A stretch of 64,000 nucleotides of DNA from Astropecten irregularis (GCA_963971285.1 OZ020251.1:2976001-3040000); one strand, 5' to 3'. Shown: positions 35,546 to 47,780, counted from the first letter of the stretch. The notes: generated by a model not told the origin, from the sequence alone. Translations and numbers: made by a program.

Positions 35546-36900
35546 ATCTATTACTCTAGAGTCTTTCTCTAGAGAAAGTGTCTTTTATTTCAGAGGATTT
35601 TTTTTTTAAATTGCGCAAATAGTCTTTGGACAATATGCAGCACAAAATAAGCAGCAGATTTTTTTTAATAAACTCAAAATGCCAAAAACTTACATCTGTG
35701 ACAAGCGGAATCATTCATCTCACATCGGACTTCAAGGACGAGCGAAGAATCTTCAGGAATGTTTCAAGGACTTCTGAAAAAGATATCATAAAGAAAATGT
35801 TTCTTTAATTACAGTACATTTAACTATTTACATGAGAAACAAAGTATGTATTGAAATCGAATTAGGAAATTTAGTTCAGAACATAACAAGATATAATTTT
35901 AGTTTGGGACAAGCTTGCTACCTGTACAAATTAAGGGATGAGATTGACCAACATGACCAATGATAAAAATATCTGAAAACATCTCTGACAGGGGCATAAC
36001 AAATGTTAGCTCTGAAAATATCCTATTCCTATGTACATGTATATAATGGGGTTCATGAAAAAAAATCAGAAATATGGACTAACTGAAGTGCATCACTCAA
36101 AGAGTCAAATGAAGACCTGTACTGTATCTTGGATTTTACCAAAGACAATTTCAGCCCCAGGGGCTCCAACTATAGCTCAGTGTCTCAAGAGCGCCCACAA
36201 GCTGCTCTATTTGTTCCATGGCTTCCCCCTTTTGTTCCGTCATACCCCTCCAAAGATTTATGCTAATTAGGGTAAGATTCCACCAATGGGGCATCCTGTC
36301 ACAACGTTGTTAACCTATTTTCCTCATATTACTCAAAGAAACCTACCATCGGATCACACAAAATATCATTCATTATAGGCCTACATGTACTATACATGTA
36401 AGTATAAGATTGGTTTTTATATAATACATGTACCACATCCCTTTTCTGAGACTGACTTTAAAAACAACTGGGGATAAATGTGCTTTTAGATATTTAATCC
36501 ACGAGGATTATTTTCAGACATGGCTTCTATAGTACTAAATCACCTAAATATGAATATTTGGTTTGGGAGAATTCTTTATGCACTGAGTAGGCCCCTAGAT
36601 GCAGTGCTTATCCACCAGGGTCTATTGTAGCTGCATTAACTGTAGCCCAATAATTATTGGACTCAGATGAAGGGAAGTATACACAGAAACAGAATTGCCG
36701 TTTGGACATGGTTGCCCACCGCTGAGCATTTAATAGGTCAAGTTTCTCTCAGTAAACTTTAATTCACAATTAGCAATAACCTGTTAATTATCGCAACAAT
36801 AACTGGAGGTGAACAGTTAAATTTGTTCCATCAGACATTGTCTGCTTGCCAAAACAGCATTTATCAATAATAACAATCGTCCGCAAACAGCAGATGGTTA
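35546..36900. other. Non-satellite stretch without recognised gene
   Basis: AT-rich sequence with only short open frames of up to about 80 codons on the plus strand. None has recognisable motifs or convincing splice context. No transposon ends noticed. Confidence 0.5.
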
Positions 36901-36907
36901 AGTTTAG

Positions 36908-37078
36908 GGATATAAAACAGTTAACTTCCATACATGTGATTCAAATACGACATGTGGGTAAGAATCAAAACAGTTAACTTCCATACATGCGATTAACATA
37001 TGACATGTGACTTACATGCCCTAAACAAAATGATTACGTATACGACATGTGACTTACATGCCCTAAATGAAATTATTA
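36908..37078. repeat. Two short tandem duplications
   Basis: AAAACAGTTAACTTCCATAC occurs at 36,914 and 36,967 (53-bp offset). GACATGTGACTTACATGCCC occurs at 37,002 and 37,044 (42-bp offset). Confidence 0.8.
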
Positions 37079-37329
37079 CATAACAATAAATAAAATGGCA
37101 TACTTTTTCTTGCCAACTGGAAGGTATTCTAACCTACCCCCCACCCCTCAGGATACGAGGGGTGGCCCCGCAGGGAAACGCAAGGGGTGGGGATAGGCCA
37201 AAATCCCTTTTTCTGCACAAAAACCGCCAAACAATTTCCCGATTCGGGGAATTGCCATACACCCCCCCCCCCCCCCCCCCCCCCGAATGCAATGTAACAC
37301 ATCTGATCCAGCAGAAAAAACCTTTAAGA

Positions 37330-37812
37330 CTACAAGGAAGGAGGATAGAGGAGGGTGAGCGGGTTCGCAGCAAAAAATTCAATGGCTGAAATCAAGTTGC
37401 TGCAGAAGATCTTGTTGCCCAGTGTGGATAAGTGGAGGCCATCGTAGCGGAATAGTGTGTGCTGAGAGGCTGTGATATTGTGACTGTGTGAAATCCTGTG
37501 GGCATTTCCCAGCTGCTCACAGATTCTCAGGGCATATCTGTTGAGAGCATGGACTATCTTTTTGCCAGCATTATGCTTCATCTCCCCAAAGTAGAAAAGC
37601 CGTGGGAGGATGTCGGACCAGATTATAGTTGTCGCAGGCAACATGTTACGAGTGGCACGCAAACCCTCCTCTATCCTTTTCCTAATCTCCTTGACGGGAG
37701 CGGAGAACAGGTCGTTGGTGCCCAAATGAACAATAACTGTGTGTGGCACCGGACGGCTGCGGAGTTGCCGTCGCAACGTCGGAATTAATGCTTCCAATCG
37801 AGCACCCCGCAC
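37330..37812 (-). pseudogene. SGNH/GDSL-hydrolase-like part of the Ngaro element
   Basis: Shows a GTNDL block typical of SGNH hydrolases (block III) and, near the C-terminal side, a DGLHLS block resembling the catalytic Asp-x-x-His motif. Such domains are known as accessory parts of Ngaro elements. It lies downstream of the recombinase part. Confidence 0.65.
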
Positions 37813-37971
37813 ACCACACCAGGTCAGTGTCCCGCCTGGTGGACCTTGAGGGAAGCCGCGTCCCGCCCAGTAGATGATACTGTCTCCTAAGATCCATGTA
37901 CGGGATTTACCAGAACCAGGGGGAGCAATAAGTAAAAGAGAGGCCGAGGCAGGAAACCACTACAAACTGGT

Positions 37972-38931
37972 TTAAGTGCTAGTACCCACGCTGTGGTAGG
38001 AGGAAACAGGCAGAACCCTGTCTGGACGAATATAGGACTGGACCGCCTGAGACCTCCATCGGCCCATTGACTGGATTTGTGAGTTGGGGACCCCATTAAT
38101 AGCGGCCACTGTTGCCGCCCCAATCCGAAAACTGTGCGGGCTAAAGACCCCAGGGGGTAACCCAAGGCTCCTAATGCATTTTTGGAAAATGCAACGAAAC
38201 TGGTAAGTGGTTAAAGGGGACCCATCAAAGTGAATGAATAGGGGGCCCTCCCCCGGGGGCCGCAGGCAGAGGTATTGGGTGACAGCCGAGACAGGGCAAA
38301 GCGAGGACGACACGTTTCTGTGAAAACGCAGGACTGCTGACAGGCCTCTTTGGTCTGTTTTGGAAAATCTGAGGGTTACAGTCATAACTGAAAAGGCTGC
38401 ATCTTCAAATTGAATGTCATGTAAGGCCACTACGCGAGAGCATTCGCGGGTTTTTGACGGTGAAGTAAATTCTCCTACGCGGAGAAAGCCGAAGAAGGCT
38501 AATTGAAAGGCTGCCTTATATAGGGTGGCTTCAAAATCGGAGGAAACAAGACCCCCGACAGTCTCACAAAGCCGCAGCAAAAGGCCTTCTGTGATTGGGT
38601 ACCGAGCATCAGGTTTGCGTGATTGCCTGCGTAGGCCTTCCCTTAACTTATGGACCAGGAAGTGGTCTGTGGGGTCTGGCAAGTCGTGCACCTTGTGCAC
38701 ATAGGCCACTGCTGCAAGGTATGTGCCAATAGTGGCGGGAGCAAGGCCCGCTAAGGAGAGGTGGGCGATGAAGGAAACTATTTGATTTCCAGAGGCTGGC
38801 CATGAAAAAGGTAGCCCGACTTGCTGCCGAAAAAGTTGAAATTGTGTTAACCCCCTGGAGTAGGTTGACCAGGTGCTCTGGGCCATTGACGCTGCATGTA
38901 GACGCCTGACTTCGCTGTCTAGAGCTTCCAA
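37972..38931 (-). pseudogene. Tyrosine recombinase part of the Ngaro element
   Basis: A region of about 319 residues with a SAM-like N-terminal half and a catalytic half containing PHSFRIGAAT (His-x-x-Arg type motif) and, further on, GRWRS and a tyrosine in SYIRP. This family integrates DNA by tyrosine recombination instead of a DDE integrase. It follows directly on the RNase H part. Confidence 0.8.
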
Positions 38932-39885
38932 AGAAATGTTGGGACTGGTAACCCCTCCGCTGCTGCAGTTGGTGCAAGCTGGCGAAAGCGTTGGAACTGA
39001 AAACGAGAAAGTGCGTCTGCTTTGTCATTATGAATGCCCGGAATATGCTGAGCCTTAAATGCAACATTATCGCTAAGGCAGCGAAGCACAAAATAGCGGA
39101 CCAAGCGCATGATCGCGCTGCAACGCGACGTCTGCTTACATACAATGGCAACGACAGCTTCGTTATCAGAACGAATGACAACGCGACGGCCCTTGAGAGA
39201 CTGACCCCACAGTGTAATGGCCACGACCACGGGAAAGAATTCCAGCCATGCAATGGAATGCTTGGCAGCCTTGATCTCGGGCGGCCAAGGGGCCGCGAAC
39301 CACTGCCCATTGTAGAATCCCCCAAAGCCCTTCTCCCCGCTGGCATCCGTAAAAAACTGCACGTCAGAGTCAAGCAGCCAAAATTGGTCAGGAATGATTG
39401 CCCTCCCATTGAAATTGCGCAGAAAAAAATGCCAAGTGCGCAGGTCTTCCTTAGCCCCCGTACTCACGCGTATCATGTGCCACGCCTTCTTGATCCCCTT
39501 AGTGAGGTCAATAAGCCTCCTCAAAAACGCCCTGCCAGGGGCGACTGCTCGGCAAACGAAGGCCAAGGACCCTATTAGTGACTGAAGTGACCGAAGCGTT
39601 GTTTTTTCTGAGGACAGTGCATCTGTTATCTTACGCTGGACCTTCAGAAGTTTGTCCTGAAAACACGGACATTGCGCATGAATCTATCTCCAAACCCAAA
39701 AAGGACAGCCGGGATGTGGGTTCAACTGTCTTATCCTCAGCTAGTGGCACTCCCTGTTGTTCGCATGTACCCCTAAATGCCTGGAGCTGAGCCAAGCAGG
39801 ATGACGGGCCGCATGCCTCCCCCCTACCCACAAAAAGGAAGTCATCTGCATAATGACATATTGCCCCAGGGCCGGACTGCTGCAC
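38919..39885 (-). pseudogene. Reverse transcriptase and RNase H parts of the Ngaro element
   Basis: The RT part shows CHYADDFL (polymerase catalytic box) followed by LSFLGLEID. The RNase H part shows FTDASGEKGFGG, then WLEFFPVV, RSDNEAVV and HIPGIHNDKADALSR, the expected order of RNase H blocks in DIRS-order elements. The region is not continuous as it stands. Confidence 0.8.
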
Positions 39886-40028
39886 GGTGGCCCATTCTAA
39901 AAATGTTGAGAAGGATTCAAAGAATGCTGGGTCACATGGTTAAGAGGGGAGCTAATTTGACTGGCGTTTGCGCGAGGCAGCATACGCAAAGATTGCCGTA
40001 CGTGCAAGTGGGTAGAGTTGCGCGCTGT

Positions 40029-40808
40029 TTACTGGCTGCTGGCAGCTTGCTTGCCTTTGCCGGCTTTGCACGCTGTAAGTCCGTGTCCGACGGCGTTGCA
40101 CCCAAGGCATTTGTGAGCATACTTGCATTGGAGATTCGTGCATGAAGATCGATTGAACGCAAAGCACAAGCCTGCACTGCGGTTGTTTTCTTGGGAAAAC
40201 CAACGAAAAGAACTGCTTGGGCGCTTCCCCCCTGGGGTGCCCTTGACGCCTGCAGTATAGTTGTTAGCATGGCTAGTGATGCTAGGCGCAGTCATGTAAA
40301 GAGCCCAAAGTTCCCCGTCAATTATTGACCATGAGCGAGTGGGATGTGATTGCTGGCGCATTCTAAACTGCCTGTCATATTCAATCCAACCCCGGCCGGG
40401 AAAACGTGCAGCTGCTGTCCGAATGACGTGCATAAACTTCAAAAGCTCTTGACTCCGGCTTGGGTGTGCGCTTAGAAAAACTGACGCATAGACGAGGAAG
40501 GCATCTGTCCACGCGAGAATTGAATTAATCTGAGGTGGTTTCTTAGAGTCTACGACCCGCAGTTGCCCATTATTATCCATGGTGAATGTTAGGTTAGAAG
40601 TGGACCCGGTTTGTGATTTGCGATCAAGCAATGTTTCAAGCTCAAGGAACTCGCTATTGATTATTTTCTCTTTCGCGCTGGCTGCCATACCAATGCCTAA
40701 GGGGTCACAAACGGAAATGAGGGGATTAAATGGAGTTGCCCCTACGCTTAAATTCCCCCCCCAATTGTATGGAGCAAGCTTGGCTGGACTGGATCGGGGG
40801 ACCAACAT
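40029..40808 (-). pseudogene. Gag-like part of the Ngaro element
   Basis: About 259 residues ending in a Cys/His-rich stretch (CFAFNRSSCTNLQCKYAHKC, then LGCNAVGHGLTACK), a CCCH-plus-knuckle arrangement like a nucleocapsid region. Upstream of it (40,810-41,240 and 42,980-43,600) is Pro/Ala/Val-rich sequence with ~30-bp and ~130-bp tandem repeats, split by the hAT-like insertion. Confidence 0.65.
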
Positions 40809-41241
40809 CTACTGGGTTGAGAACAGGTCTGTACTCACCAGGGACAAGAGGGAGTGACGGCGGGGGGCGACTGGGCTGTGTCGGCAGACCACCAACTGTT
40901 TGGATGGCTGTGGGAGCGGTAGCACGAAGGGTGGTGTCAACTGCAGCCACAGGACGGCTGGTGGAACCCAAGGTGAGAGGAGGCCCGGTGACCGCTGTAG
41001 CGCAGGGGGCGGAAACCGCTGGAGCGAGAGGGCCGCTGACCACTGTGGCAAAAGGGGCGGTGACCGCTGGAGCAAAAGGACCGGTGACCGTTGTGGCACA
41101 GGGGGCGGTGACAACTGAGCATGAGGCGAGAGGACGACCAGCAATCATGGTGACAGTTCCTGCCGAAGGTTGAGCATGTTGAGTGTACTCTCCCCCGCTC
41201 GCCGAATTGTAGGTGACCGCTGGAGCAAAAGGGGCGGTGAC

Positions 41242-42978
41242 TGTACAAGCCTCGAAATTAACGCTTACCCACTTACCGGCGGTAAGTGGATTTTCACGGG
41301 CGGTAAGTGAATTTCAAAAATGGGTAAGTTGCCGGTAAGTGTGAAGTAAAACCATGGTGGACTGGAAGTTAAGTGTGATTATCGGCAAAGGAACACTGGA
41401 ACAGATAAATAAATCATTCACAAATAAAGTTGTATGCATGTTTCTCCCCGCGGCCGGCCTGCTACACTCGACTCAGTTAATTCCGCATCGTATCAGCTAC
41501 AACCTCGACGCAGTGGCTACAGTCATATCGTAATGTACACTTGTTGCATGCAACGTCGAGCGCATGGAATGAGGTTGGATTAAACACATACACATGGACG
41601 TAAAAAGCGAGCGTGCGGAACCAGATGCGTGGATACCAGCAATGTCCATGAAAATAATGCACGTGTAGTAAGCTTTTTCGATATCCAGTTTTGGGCATAT
41701 CGAAATATCGTCGTCATCTTTTTCTAATATGTAAGCATGCACGGCGACCGATCGAAACGAGATCTCCAAAAAAATATCCTTCCAAAGTACCGTAAATTGC
41801 ATTTTCCTGACCAACTAAATCTTACTTGAATTTCGGCTGGTTATTTTGTCCATTTGGCCAAGTAGAAACACACTTTTACGAACTTCATCTGAAAATATAT
41901 CGTGCAAAAACCTTCCGAAAGCGACGATCACTTTGAAGAAGATGTAAACAATCAGCACGCTGTCTGGAAATTTCCATAACTAGTGCCCAAGCCCAACATA
42001 ATAGCCACGATAATTAACGTGCACTTAGCGAATGTATATCAGATCTTAGTCCATGTAGTCTGGAATTATTGCGCCCAATCCGTGAGTCCAAAACGCTGCT
42101 AGCTTCAGTCATGTTGTCCGGAAGCGGCAAGCATACATGGCACAATGCAATTGTGTGCAATGCGGCATGCACGTGCTCACAGCACAGTGAAGTCAGCACG
42201 GTCAGCGCACGTGTAGGCTTTAGTCATGAAGGCCGGAAGTGCAGCGTATAGCTACAGTAGTAGTCGCACACGCAGCGTCGTTCTGGACCCGCATATGGAT
42301 TACTATCGGCTTCGTTCGGGTGCAGATTTTGCACGGTAAGAAATCTGCTTTTAGCTTTTAGCGTCGCAACCAGCTACAAATTTTGCAGTAATCTATTTGT
42401 TTTGGTCTTCGCAAAAAGTGTGTCAAGCTTTACATGTACGTCCGCTCATGAGCTACTCTGATATTTTGGTATAAAGTTGCGCCAGCATAGGCCCTATATA
42501 AATATTGCGATACTGCCGATATTCCCGATGTTGCCGATATTTCAATATTTTTTCCGGGGCCCGATACGATTTTCGATATGAAAAAAATATCGCAATCTCG
42601 ATAAATGTCGTCATATCGAATAAGCTTAACGTGTAGATCAATCCACTAGTTACACGCGGCTTTCTTCTCTTGGCATTATGTCACGAACTTTACGGAGAAA
42701 CTACTTTGCAGATCGCTAGGCAGTTCATGACGTGTGCTGCAGCGCAACTTTTTGAGACCGCGACGGCCGGCAAGCTGACGGCCGATTGCCGATCGCGGGC
42801 GATACAGCTATACTTGTTTTGACTAGGCCTAATATAATTTAGAGAGGCCGTGTGCTTGTCTTATAGTATAGATGCTCTATTGAAAAAAATTGGTAAGTCA
42901 TTTTTGGAAATGGGTAAGTGGAAAATCAGAGGTGGGTAAGTGGTGGGTAAGTAGGAACAAAAATTAATTTCGAGGCTT
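41242..42978. mobile_element. hAT-like DNA transposon, non-autonomous, inserted in the Ngaro element
   Basis: Inverted ends share AAGCCTCGAAATTAA. The host sequence GCGGTGAC occurs on both sides (41,234-41,241 and 42,979-42,986), consistent with an 8-bp hAT target duplication; the exact first base is ambiguous by a few positions. Both subterminal zones repeat GGTAAGTG, several times per side, which is common in hAT ends. About 1.74 kb, with no transposase frame recognised. A stretch near 42,510-42,620 repeats GATATT/CGATAT words. Confidence 0.75.
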
Positions 42979-43858
42979 GCGGTGACAGCTGAGCCTGAGG
43001 CGAGAGGACGACCAGCAATCATGGTGACAGTTTCTGCCAAAGGTTGAGTGTACTCTCCCCCGCTCGCCGAATTGTAGGTGACCGCTGGAGCAAAAGGGAC
43101 GGTGACAGCTGAGCCCGAGGCGAGAGGACGACCAGCGACAGCTCCTGCCATGCCTGCCGAAAGTTGAGGGTTCTCTCCCCCAATCGCTGAACTGTAGGTG
43201 TGCTGAACCAGCTGCTGAGGCACGCCGATTCCACCACCAACATCTGGAACCGGGTTTGCCAAGGGCGGACTCCCGATCAAGCCTTGGACAGGCGACGACA
43301 AGGCCGTGCTGGCAGCAGCACGTTGAGACCCGCCGCGGCGATCTACGCCTACATCACATGCTCCAACAGGAGGTGAACAATTAGCGGTGGTGGCCGAGTG
43401 AGGGCGCTGTCCATGTAGACCTAGCTGTGTAACACTCAGAAAGTCCTGAATTGCACGCGATTCAGACCGAGTACGGCCGCATTCTGCGGGACGACTTCCA
43501 CGTTGCAGAGAGGGCTCCCCGGCCTTACGCTTTCGTCCTCTATTCCCCATCGCGGGTAAACTCCCTCCAAGTAATTCCCGTGCCGAAATTAAAGATTGCA
43601 AGGACGAAAATTCAGCTAACTTGGAGAGACTTTTTTTAGTTCGATGTCAGCACAGCGGTGGCATATGACCAAAAGGACGAACTCGTGGTAGGATGCACGC
43701 TTAATGTGATTGGCTGTTGGCCTGCCTTCCACCAATCAGAAGAGGGGTTAAAGGTTACCCTCTTGCCATTGAATTAACCATACTCCCTCCCCTGGCCCAA
43801 AGGGGGTTTTCGAACGACGAGCGTCCGAAAACCGTATTACTCCTGACGGATCACATAA

Positions 43859-43973
43859 ACTATTATGCGACGACTGTTGCCTGAGACTCTTACATGTACT
43901 TCCATGATTTAGCATTTAGCAATGCATTAATACCCGTATGCCTCTTTTCAGGCAACAGTCATCACATAATAGT
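43859..43973. mobile_element. 115-bp MITE
   Basis: Inverted ends of about 26 bp with two mismatches, with the core GACTGTTGCCTGA on the left and its complement on the right. Nothing coding. Confidence 0.7.
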
Positions 43974-44423
43974 AATTCCCAGCGGCATTGTGTACGTGTA
44001 CCAGTAGACTGGTTGTATGTAAATCGAATGTAGACTGGACAGGTAGAGATCATTCTTATTCTTTATTATTATGGGAAAAGTCACAGAATCCGTGACTTTT
44101 TTGTGCGTATTGAGATTTGGGCTGAAAATTGCTCATTTTTGTTTCAAGACATCCGAAATGATAATTACATTTCATATCTTTTGAATGCCTCTTCACGACA
44201 TCAGGAACACCAGGGTGAGTCATTTTGCCACAGATTGCCGAATAACAGTCATTTATTTTTTTTAAGTACAAGTTCCTATAGCCCTATTTACGACAACAAC
44301 ATCAGGAGTAATATTGGGCTAGAGTTACTGCATGCAGCTAGGTCTATTGGTGATCGCAATATCCCACAACAGCGCAAAGCATCATTCGGAGGGAAAGGGC
44401 GCATCACATGCGAGTCTAGTTTA
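43974..44423. other. Stretch without recognised gene
   Basis: Contains a short perfect hairpin at about 44,082-44,102 (AAAGTCAC/GTGACTTT). An open frame on the plus strand from 44,103 runs into the next MITE and lacks family motifs. Confidence 0.4.
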
Positions 44424-44889
44424 GGGGTGCACCTTAGTGTGAAATCCCTCAATTTCACAGTTCAAAAAAACCCATCCAAAAGTTTCTCAGTTGTTGGTGC
44501 AATAGTGTAAATGGTAGTGTGAACTCTCATCTAACCAATTCTTTTCAAATTTTGGTTGGGTAACCGATTGGATTTTTTGCTAATTGCCCCAAGAAAAAAA
44601 ACACCCCCGAAATGTCCTTTTTCCGTAACCGACTTGCTACAAGTTTTCATGAAGCAACCCTCCACGTTCAAGATAATGTAGGACCGGATTTTAAACCAAA
44701 ATATCTCAAGTCTCCACAACAGGCTGAAGCACTGAACCCCCAGGTTGTCATAACCAGTCAAGATTACACAATATATTAATTGCATGACCTCCCAAATTGC
44801 ATATTTAAAAAACATTTCAGGGTACACACATTACATGTATATCAGCTTGGCGCATTGACTTTTGAGCTATTTAGTGTGGTGCACCCTAT
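44424..44889. mobile_element. MITE with TAGGGTGCACC ends, copy 1
   Basis: The left end reads TAGGGGTGCACC. The right end, reverse-complemented, reads TATAGGGTGCACCACACTA. The body includes 'taaccgattggattttttgc'. A related copy starts at 45,886. Confidence 0.6.
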
Positions 44890-45437
44890 AAGGGGAGTCA
44901 ACTTTCAAAATTCGTTGTCCAATTAGGCTCAAAATGTAGAGTTTATGACACTGATCTCATATGTGAAAACAAAATTGAAAAATATTATTGCGTTTGTCTA
45001 CGGCACGGCTTAATGTGTTAGGTCGTTGACCCGTGGTGGCCATACAAACGTGCACATTTTCCATTATAATAAATTGTGTACCGGGTATATCGTGTACACC
45101 CCATGGAAAGTCGGGCTCTGAATCCACATATTATTTCCTCACAAAGTTATTTTGTGCCTATTTTAGGATGCAATGATGTTCAGGCCATTACAGATAATTT
45201 AATTAATCAAGGTGAGAGTGTCATTTCACATGGAAAAGTGGGGTAAGGTCAAGGTTGACCTGTTGGGGTTGGGCGGGGGGGGGGGCGTTTCGGCTATTCC
45301 GCGGAATATTTATGCCCCTAGCATCCATATTGAGACATATGATGAACTTTTATGGGATTAATCAATGCATATTACATTTCACCAAATTTCGATGTCCTTC
45401 AGAATATCATTTCCCCTCTGAGAAGTGAGAAAGTGGC

Positions 45438-45630
45438 GATTAGGGTTGTCAGTGTGTGGGCGAGGCTTGCTGGGGTTGGGTCTAGGTCTGGGGGCCTGGC
45501 TGGGGTTAGGGATGGAATCAGAGGGATTTAGGGTTTAAAACTGGTGATATGATTGAATTGTGGGAACTAGGGTTACAATTTAGGGGATTGGGTTGGAATT
45601 TCGGCCGGCTAGGGTTACAATTTTGGGTCT
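45438..45630 (+). repeat. G-rich degenerate TTAGGG/GGGTTAG-like tract
   Basis: Repeated phrases TTAGGGTT, GGGGTTAGGG, CTAGGGTTAC and GGGTTGG on the plus strand, irregularly spaced. It resembles a decayed interstitial telomere-like or G-quadruplex-prone tract. Confidence 0.45.
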
Positions 45631-45885
45631 AATGTGGTTAAAAGTTAGGCCACCTTCGTCTAAACAAAACTCGTAGGGTGTAGAAAAGACAATTGATGTA
45701 AGTTGCGTAATACAAGGTTTTATACGTACATGTATTAGGAATGATGTTTTCAGGAAATAATTAACAATCTAATGAGAAACTTGGTCTTATACAGCTTCTT
45801 TCCGTTCTCTCATACATAACAGAGTGGTGGTGCTATCACAAAATGGCTACCAATGCGCCGCCATCTTGTGACCTCTGTTTAGGGT

Positions 45886-46236
45886 GCACCACACTACATG
45901 TAAACTAGTGTCCCATTGATCTTAGTGTAAAATCCCTCAACTTCACAATTCAAAAAACCCATGGATCCAGAAGTTTCTCAGTTGTTGGTGCAATAGTGTA
46001 AATGGTAGTGTGAACTCTCATCTACCCAATTCTTTTCAATTTTTGGTTGGGTAACCGATTGGATTTTTTGCTAATTGCCACAAGAAAAAAAAAAACCCGA
46101 AATGTCCTTTTTCCGTAACCGACTTGCTACGAGTTTTCATGAAGCAACCCTCCACGTCCAAGACAATGTAGGACCGGATTTTAAACCAAAATATCTCAAG
46201 TCTCCACCAGAGACTGAAGCACTGAACCCCCGTTGA
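45886..46236. mobile_element. MITE with TAGGGTGCACC ends, copy 2 (right-truncated)
   Basis: Aligns with 44,424-44,741 over about 320 bp in the same orientation, including 'gtgcaatagtgtaaatggta' and 'gaagcactgaaccccc'. It begins TAGGGTGCACCACACTA and stops abruptly at 46,236. Confidence 0.7.
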
Positions 46237-46649
46237 AATGATTTGTATCATTGAAATGATTACGTCATGTTGTATCGTTGGAAACGGACGCCATCTCAAA
46301 AAACTATGGGCAAAGTGCGTGTCACAGAGTGCGCGAAGCGCACACGCCGCACGTAAACAATTGACTTTATTTCAAAATCTCGCAAAGATTCTAAAAGAGG
46401 CCAGTTGCGCACATAATCTCACGCTAGTTCCCTCTCATGAAATCAAGATGAAATTGGGTCTCTGTGCCCATTTTTAGGGAAATAATTATCTTTTCTTAAA
46501 AAGCCTAAAACTTGTCATTATTGGAATCTCCAATTCTCCCTTGGTCCATAGCTGGCCGCATGAGACATTTTAGGATCGTTTTGGAGGTGAAATCACAGGA
46601 TTTTGACTCAGAGTAGAGGAAAAAAAGAGCTATTGCCACTCAAATGCAA

Positions 46650-46735
46650 ACAGGGTACATGTACTTGGACCCTACTATCGCCAGACCATGTCCAAATGTT
46701 AAAAAAGGCGATTTTTAGGGTCCAAGTTACTCGAA
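46650..46735. mobile_element. Small inverted-repeat element with ACTTGGACCCTA ends
   Basis: ACTTGGACCCTA on the left faces TAGGGTCCAAGT on the right, followed by TACTCGA. The same end phrase occurs at 49,400-49,415 and 49,710-49,733. Confidence 0.5.
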
Positions 46736-46784
46736 CTACATTTGAATAGGGCGCTGTTGGTCTATGGGTTATTTATGTCTGTGG

Positions 46785-47768
46785 TAGACTAGCAGGCTAG
46801 TCGTTGTACATGTAAGTCGCGTTGATCGTCTCTTCTTTCATGCAACTCTCGTGAAACCGCGCGAGACTCATGGCTACGGCGAGAGTTCGGCTCTCGGCGT
46901 GGGACCACTCGAATACAACGACTAGACACACACGATTGCAGTTTGTACACGGCCTATGGGCTCTTTAGCCGAAATTGTACTGACGCGTCTGATTGGCCAA
47001 TTTTTATTAAACAATGAATATTCAATAGGCCTATGTAGGCCTACGCTACATCGTGCAGCACAGCTGCACATGATTGTACTGATTCTAGTTGAATAAACAA
47101 CCACAGGCATCGCATGTCTAGCTAGCCATAATATCACTTGACAGTGATACTTTTAACTCTTGTGCGTCGTTAATTTACATGTGCATGTTTATTTTTATCT
47201 TCTTCGTGCATAAATAAAGAAATAAGTTATAAGTTCGTCTTATTAAAAAACTACTAACTGTAGTTATAGTGTAGACCACTTGCTATAGAGAAATCATTTA
47301 CATGCATTTGCCATGGGCATTATTCATTTTTATGAAGTAATGCACACATTATAAACTGATAGATCTACTTTTGTTCCAGTTTTAATACTACACACAATTA
47401 TTTATTAAATCATTCAACTTAAAAAGGAATCGAACAAAAACCATAGTTTGAAAATGCAGTCTAATGTAACTAACTACAGTATACTGTAGTACTGTTGCCT
47501 TATTTGAAATTGTATATCACCCTCAAATAAAATGGACTCATCTTAACGGCCGTCTCTATGGCAACCACGATGCAAAGCACGCCCGTACGTGAATAAACGA
47601 ACAATGTCTAAATCGTGTTTGGCTAGTCGTTATTTTCGAGTGGTCCCGCGCCGAGAGCCGAACTCTCGCCGTAGCCATGAGTCTCGCGAGAAAGTAGAGC
47701 GGTTTCCCAAGAGTAGGATGAATGAAGAGACGATAAACGCAACTTACAACGACTAGCCTGCTAGTCTA
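46785..47768. mobile_element. ~1-kb foldback element with long inverted ends
   Basis: Arms of about 130 bp begin CTAGCAGGCTAGTCGTTGTA and include the shared block GGCTACGGCGAGAGTTCGGC. The direct repeat TATGTCTGTGGTAGA (15 bp) overlaps both ends (about 46,774-46,788 and 47,766-47,780) and looks like a target duplication. The interior is AT-rich without coding sequence. Confidence 0.75.
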
Positions 47769-47780
47769 TGTCTGTGGTAG

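Larger units (their letters stand above)
37130..43830 (-). mobile_element. Broken Ngaro-like (DIRS-order) tyrosine-recombinase retroelement
   Basis: On the minus strand the parts run Gag-like region, reverse transcriptase, RNase H, tyrosine recombinase, SGNH-hydrolase-like domain. Lack of a methyltransferase between RNase H and recombinase, plus the hydrolase, points to Ngaro rather than DIRS. The coding parts are interrupted by a few breaks and by a 1.7-kb DNA transposon, so the copy is a fossil. Domains are still easily read, suggesting a fairly young to moderate age. The outer limits are approximate. A 23-base C run lies at 37,262-37,284, and a hairpin (GGTTTTCG/CGAAAACC, 43,805-43,833) lies near the far end. 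I did not identify the split direct repeats expected for the family. Confidence 0.75.

Noticed and set aside
37498-37788. Plus-strand open frames across 37.4-41.2 kb
   Set aside because: They are antisense to the recognised Ngaro parts and show no motifs of their own.
44103-44510. 135-residue plus-strand open frame
   Set aside because: Runs across a hairpin and into a MITE, with no recognisable domain or splice context.
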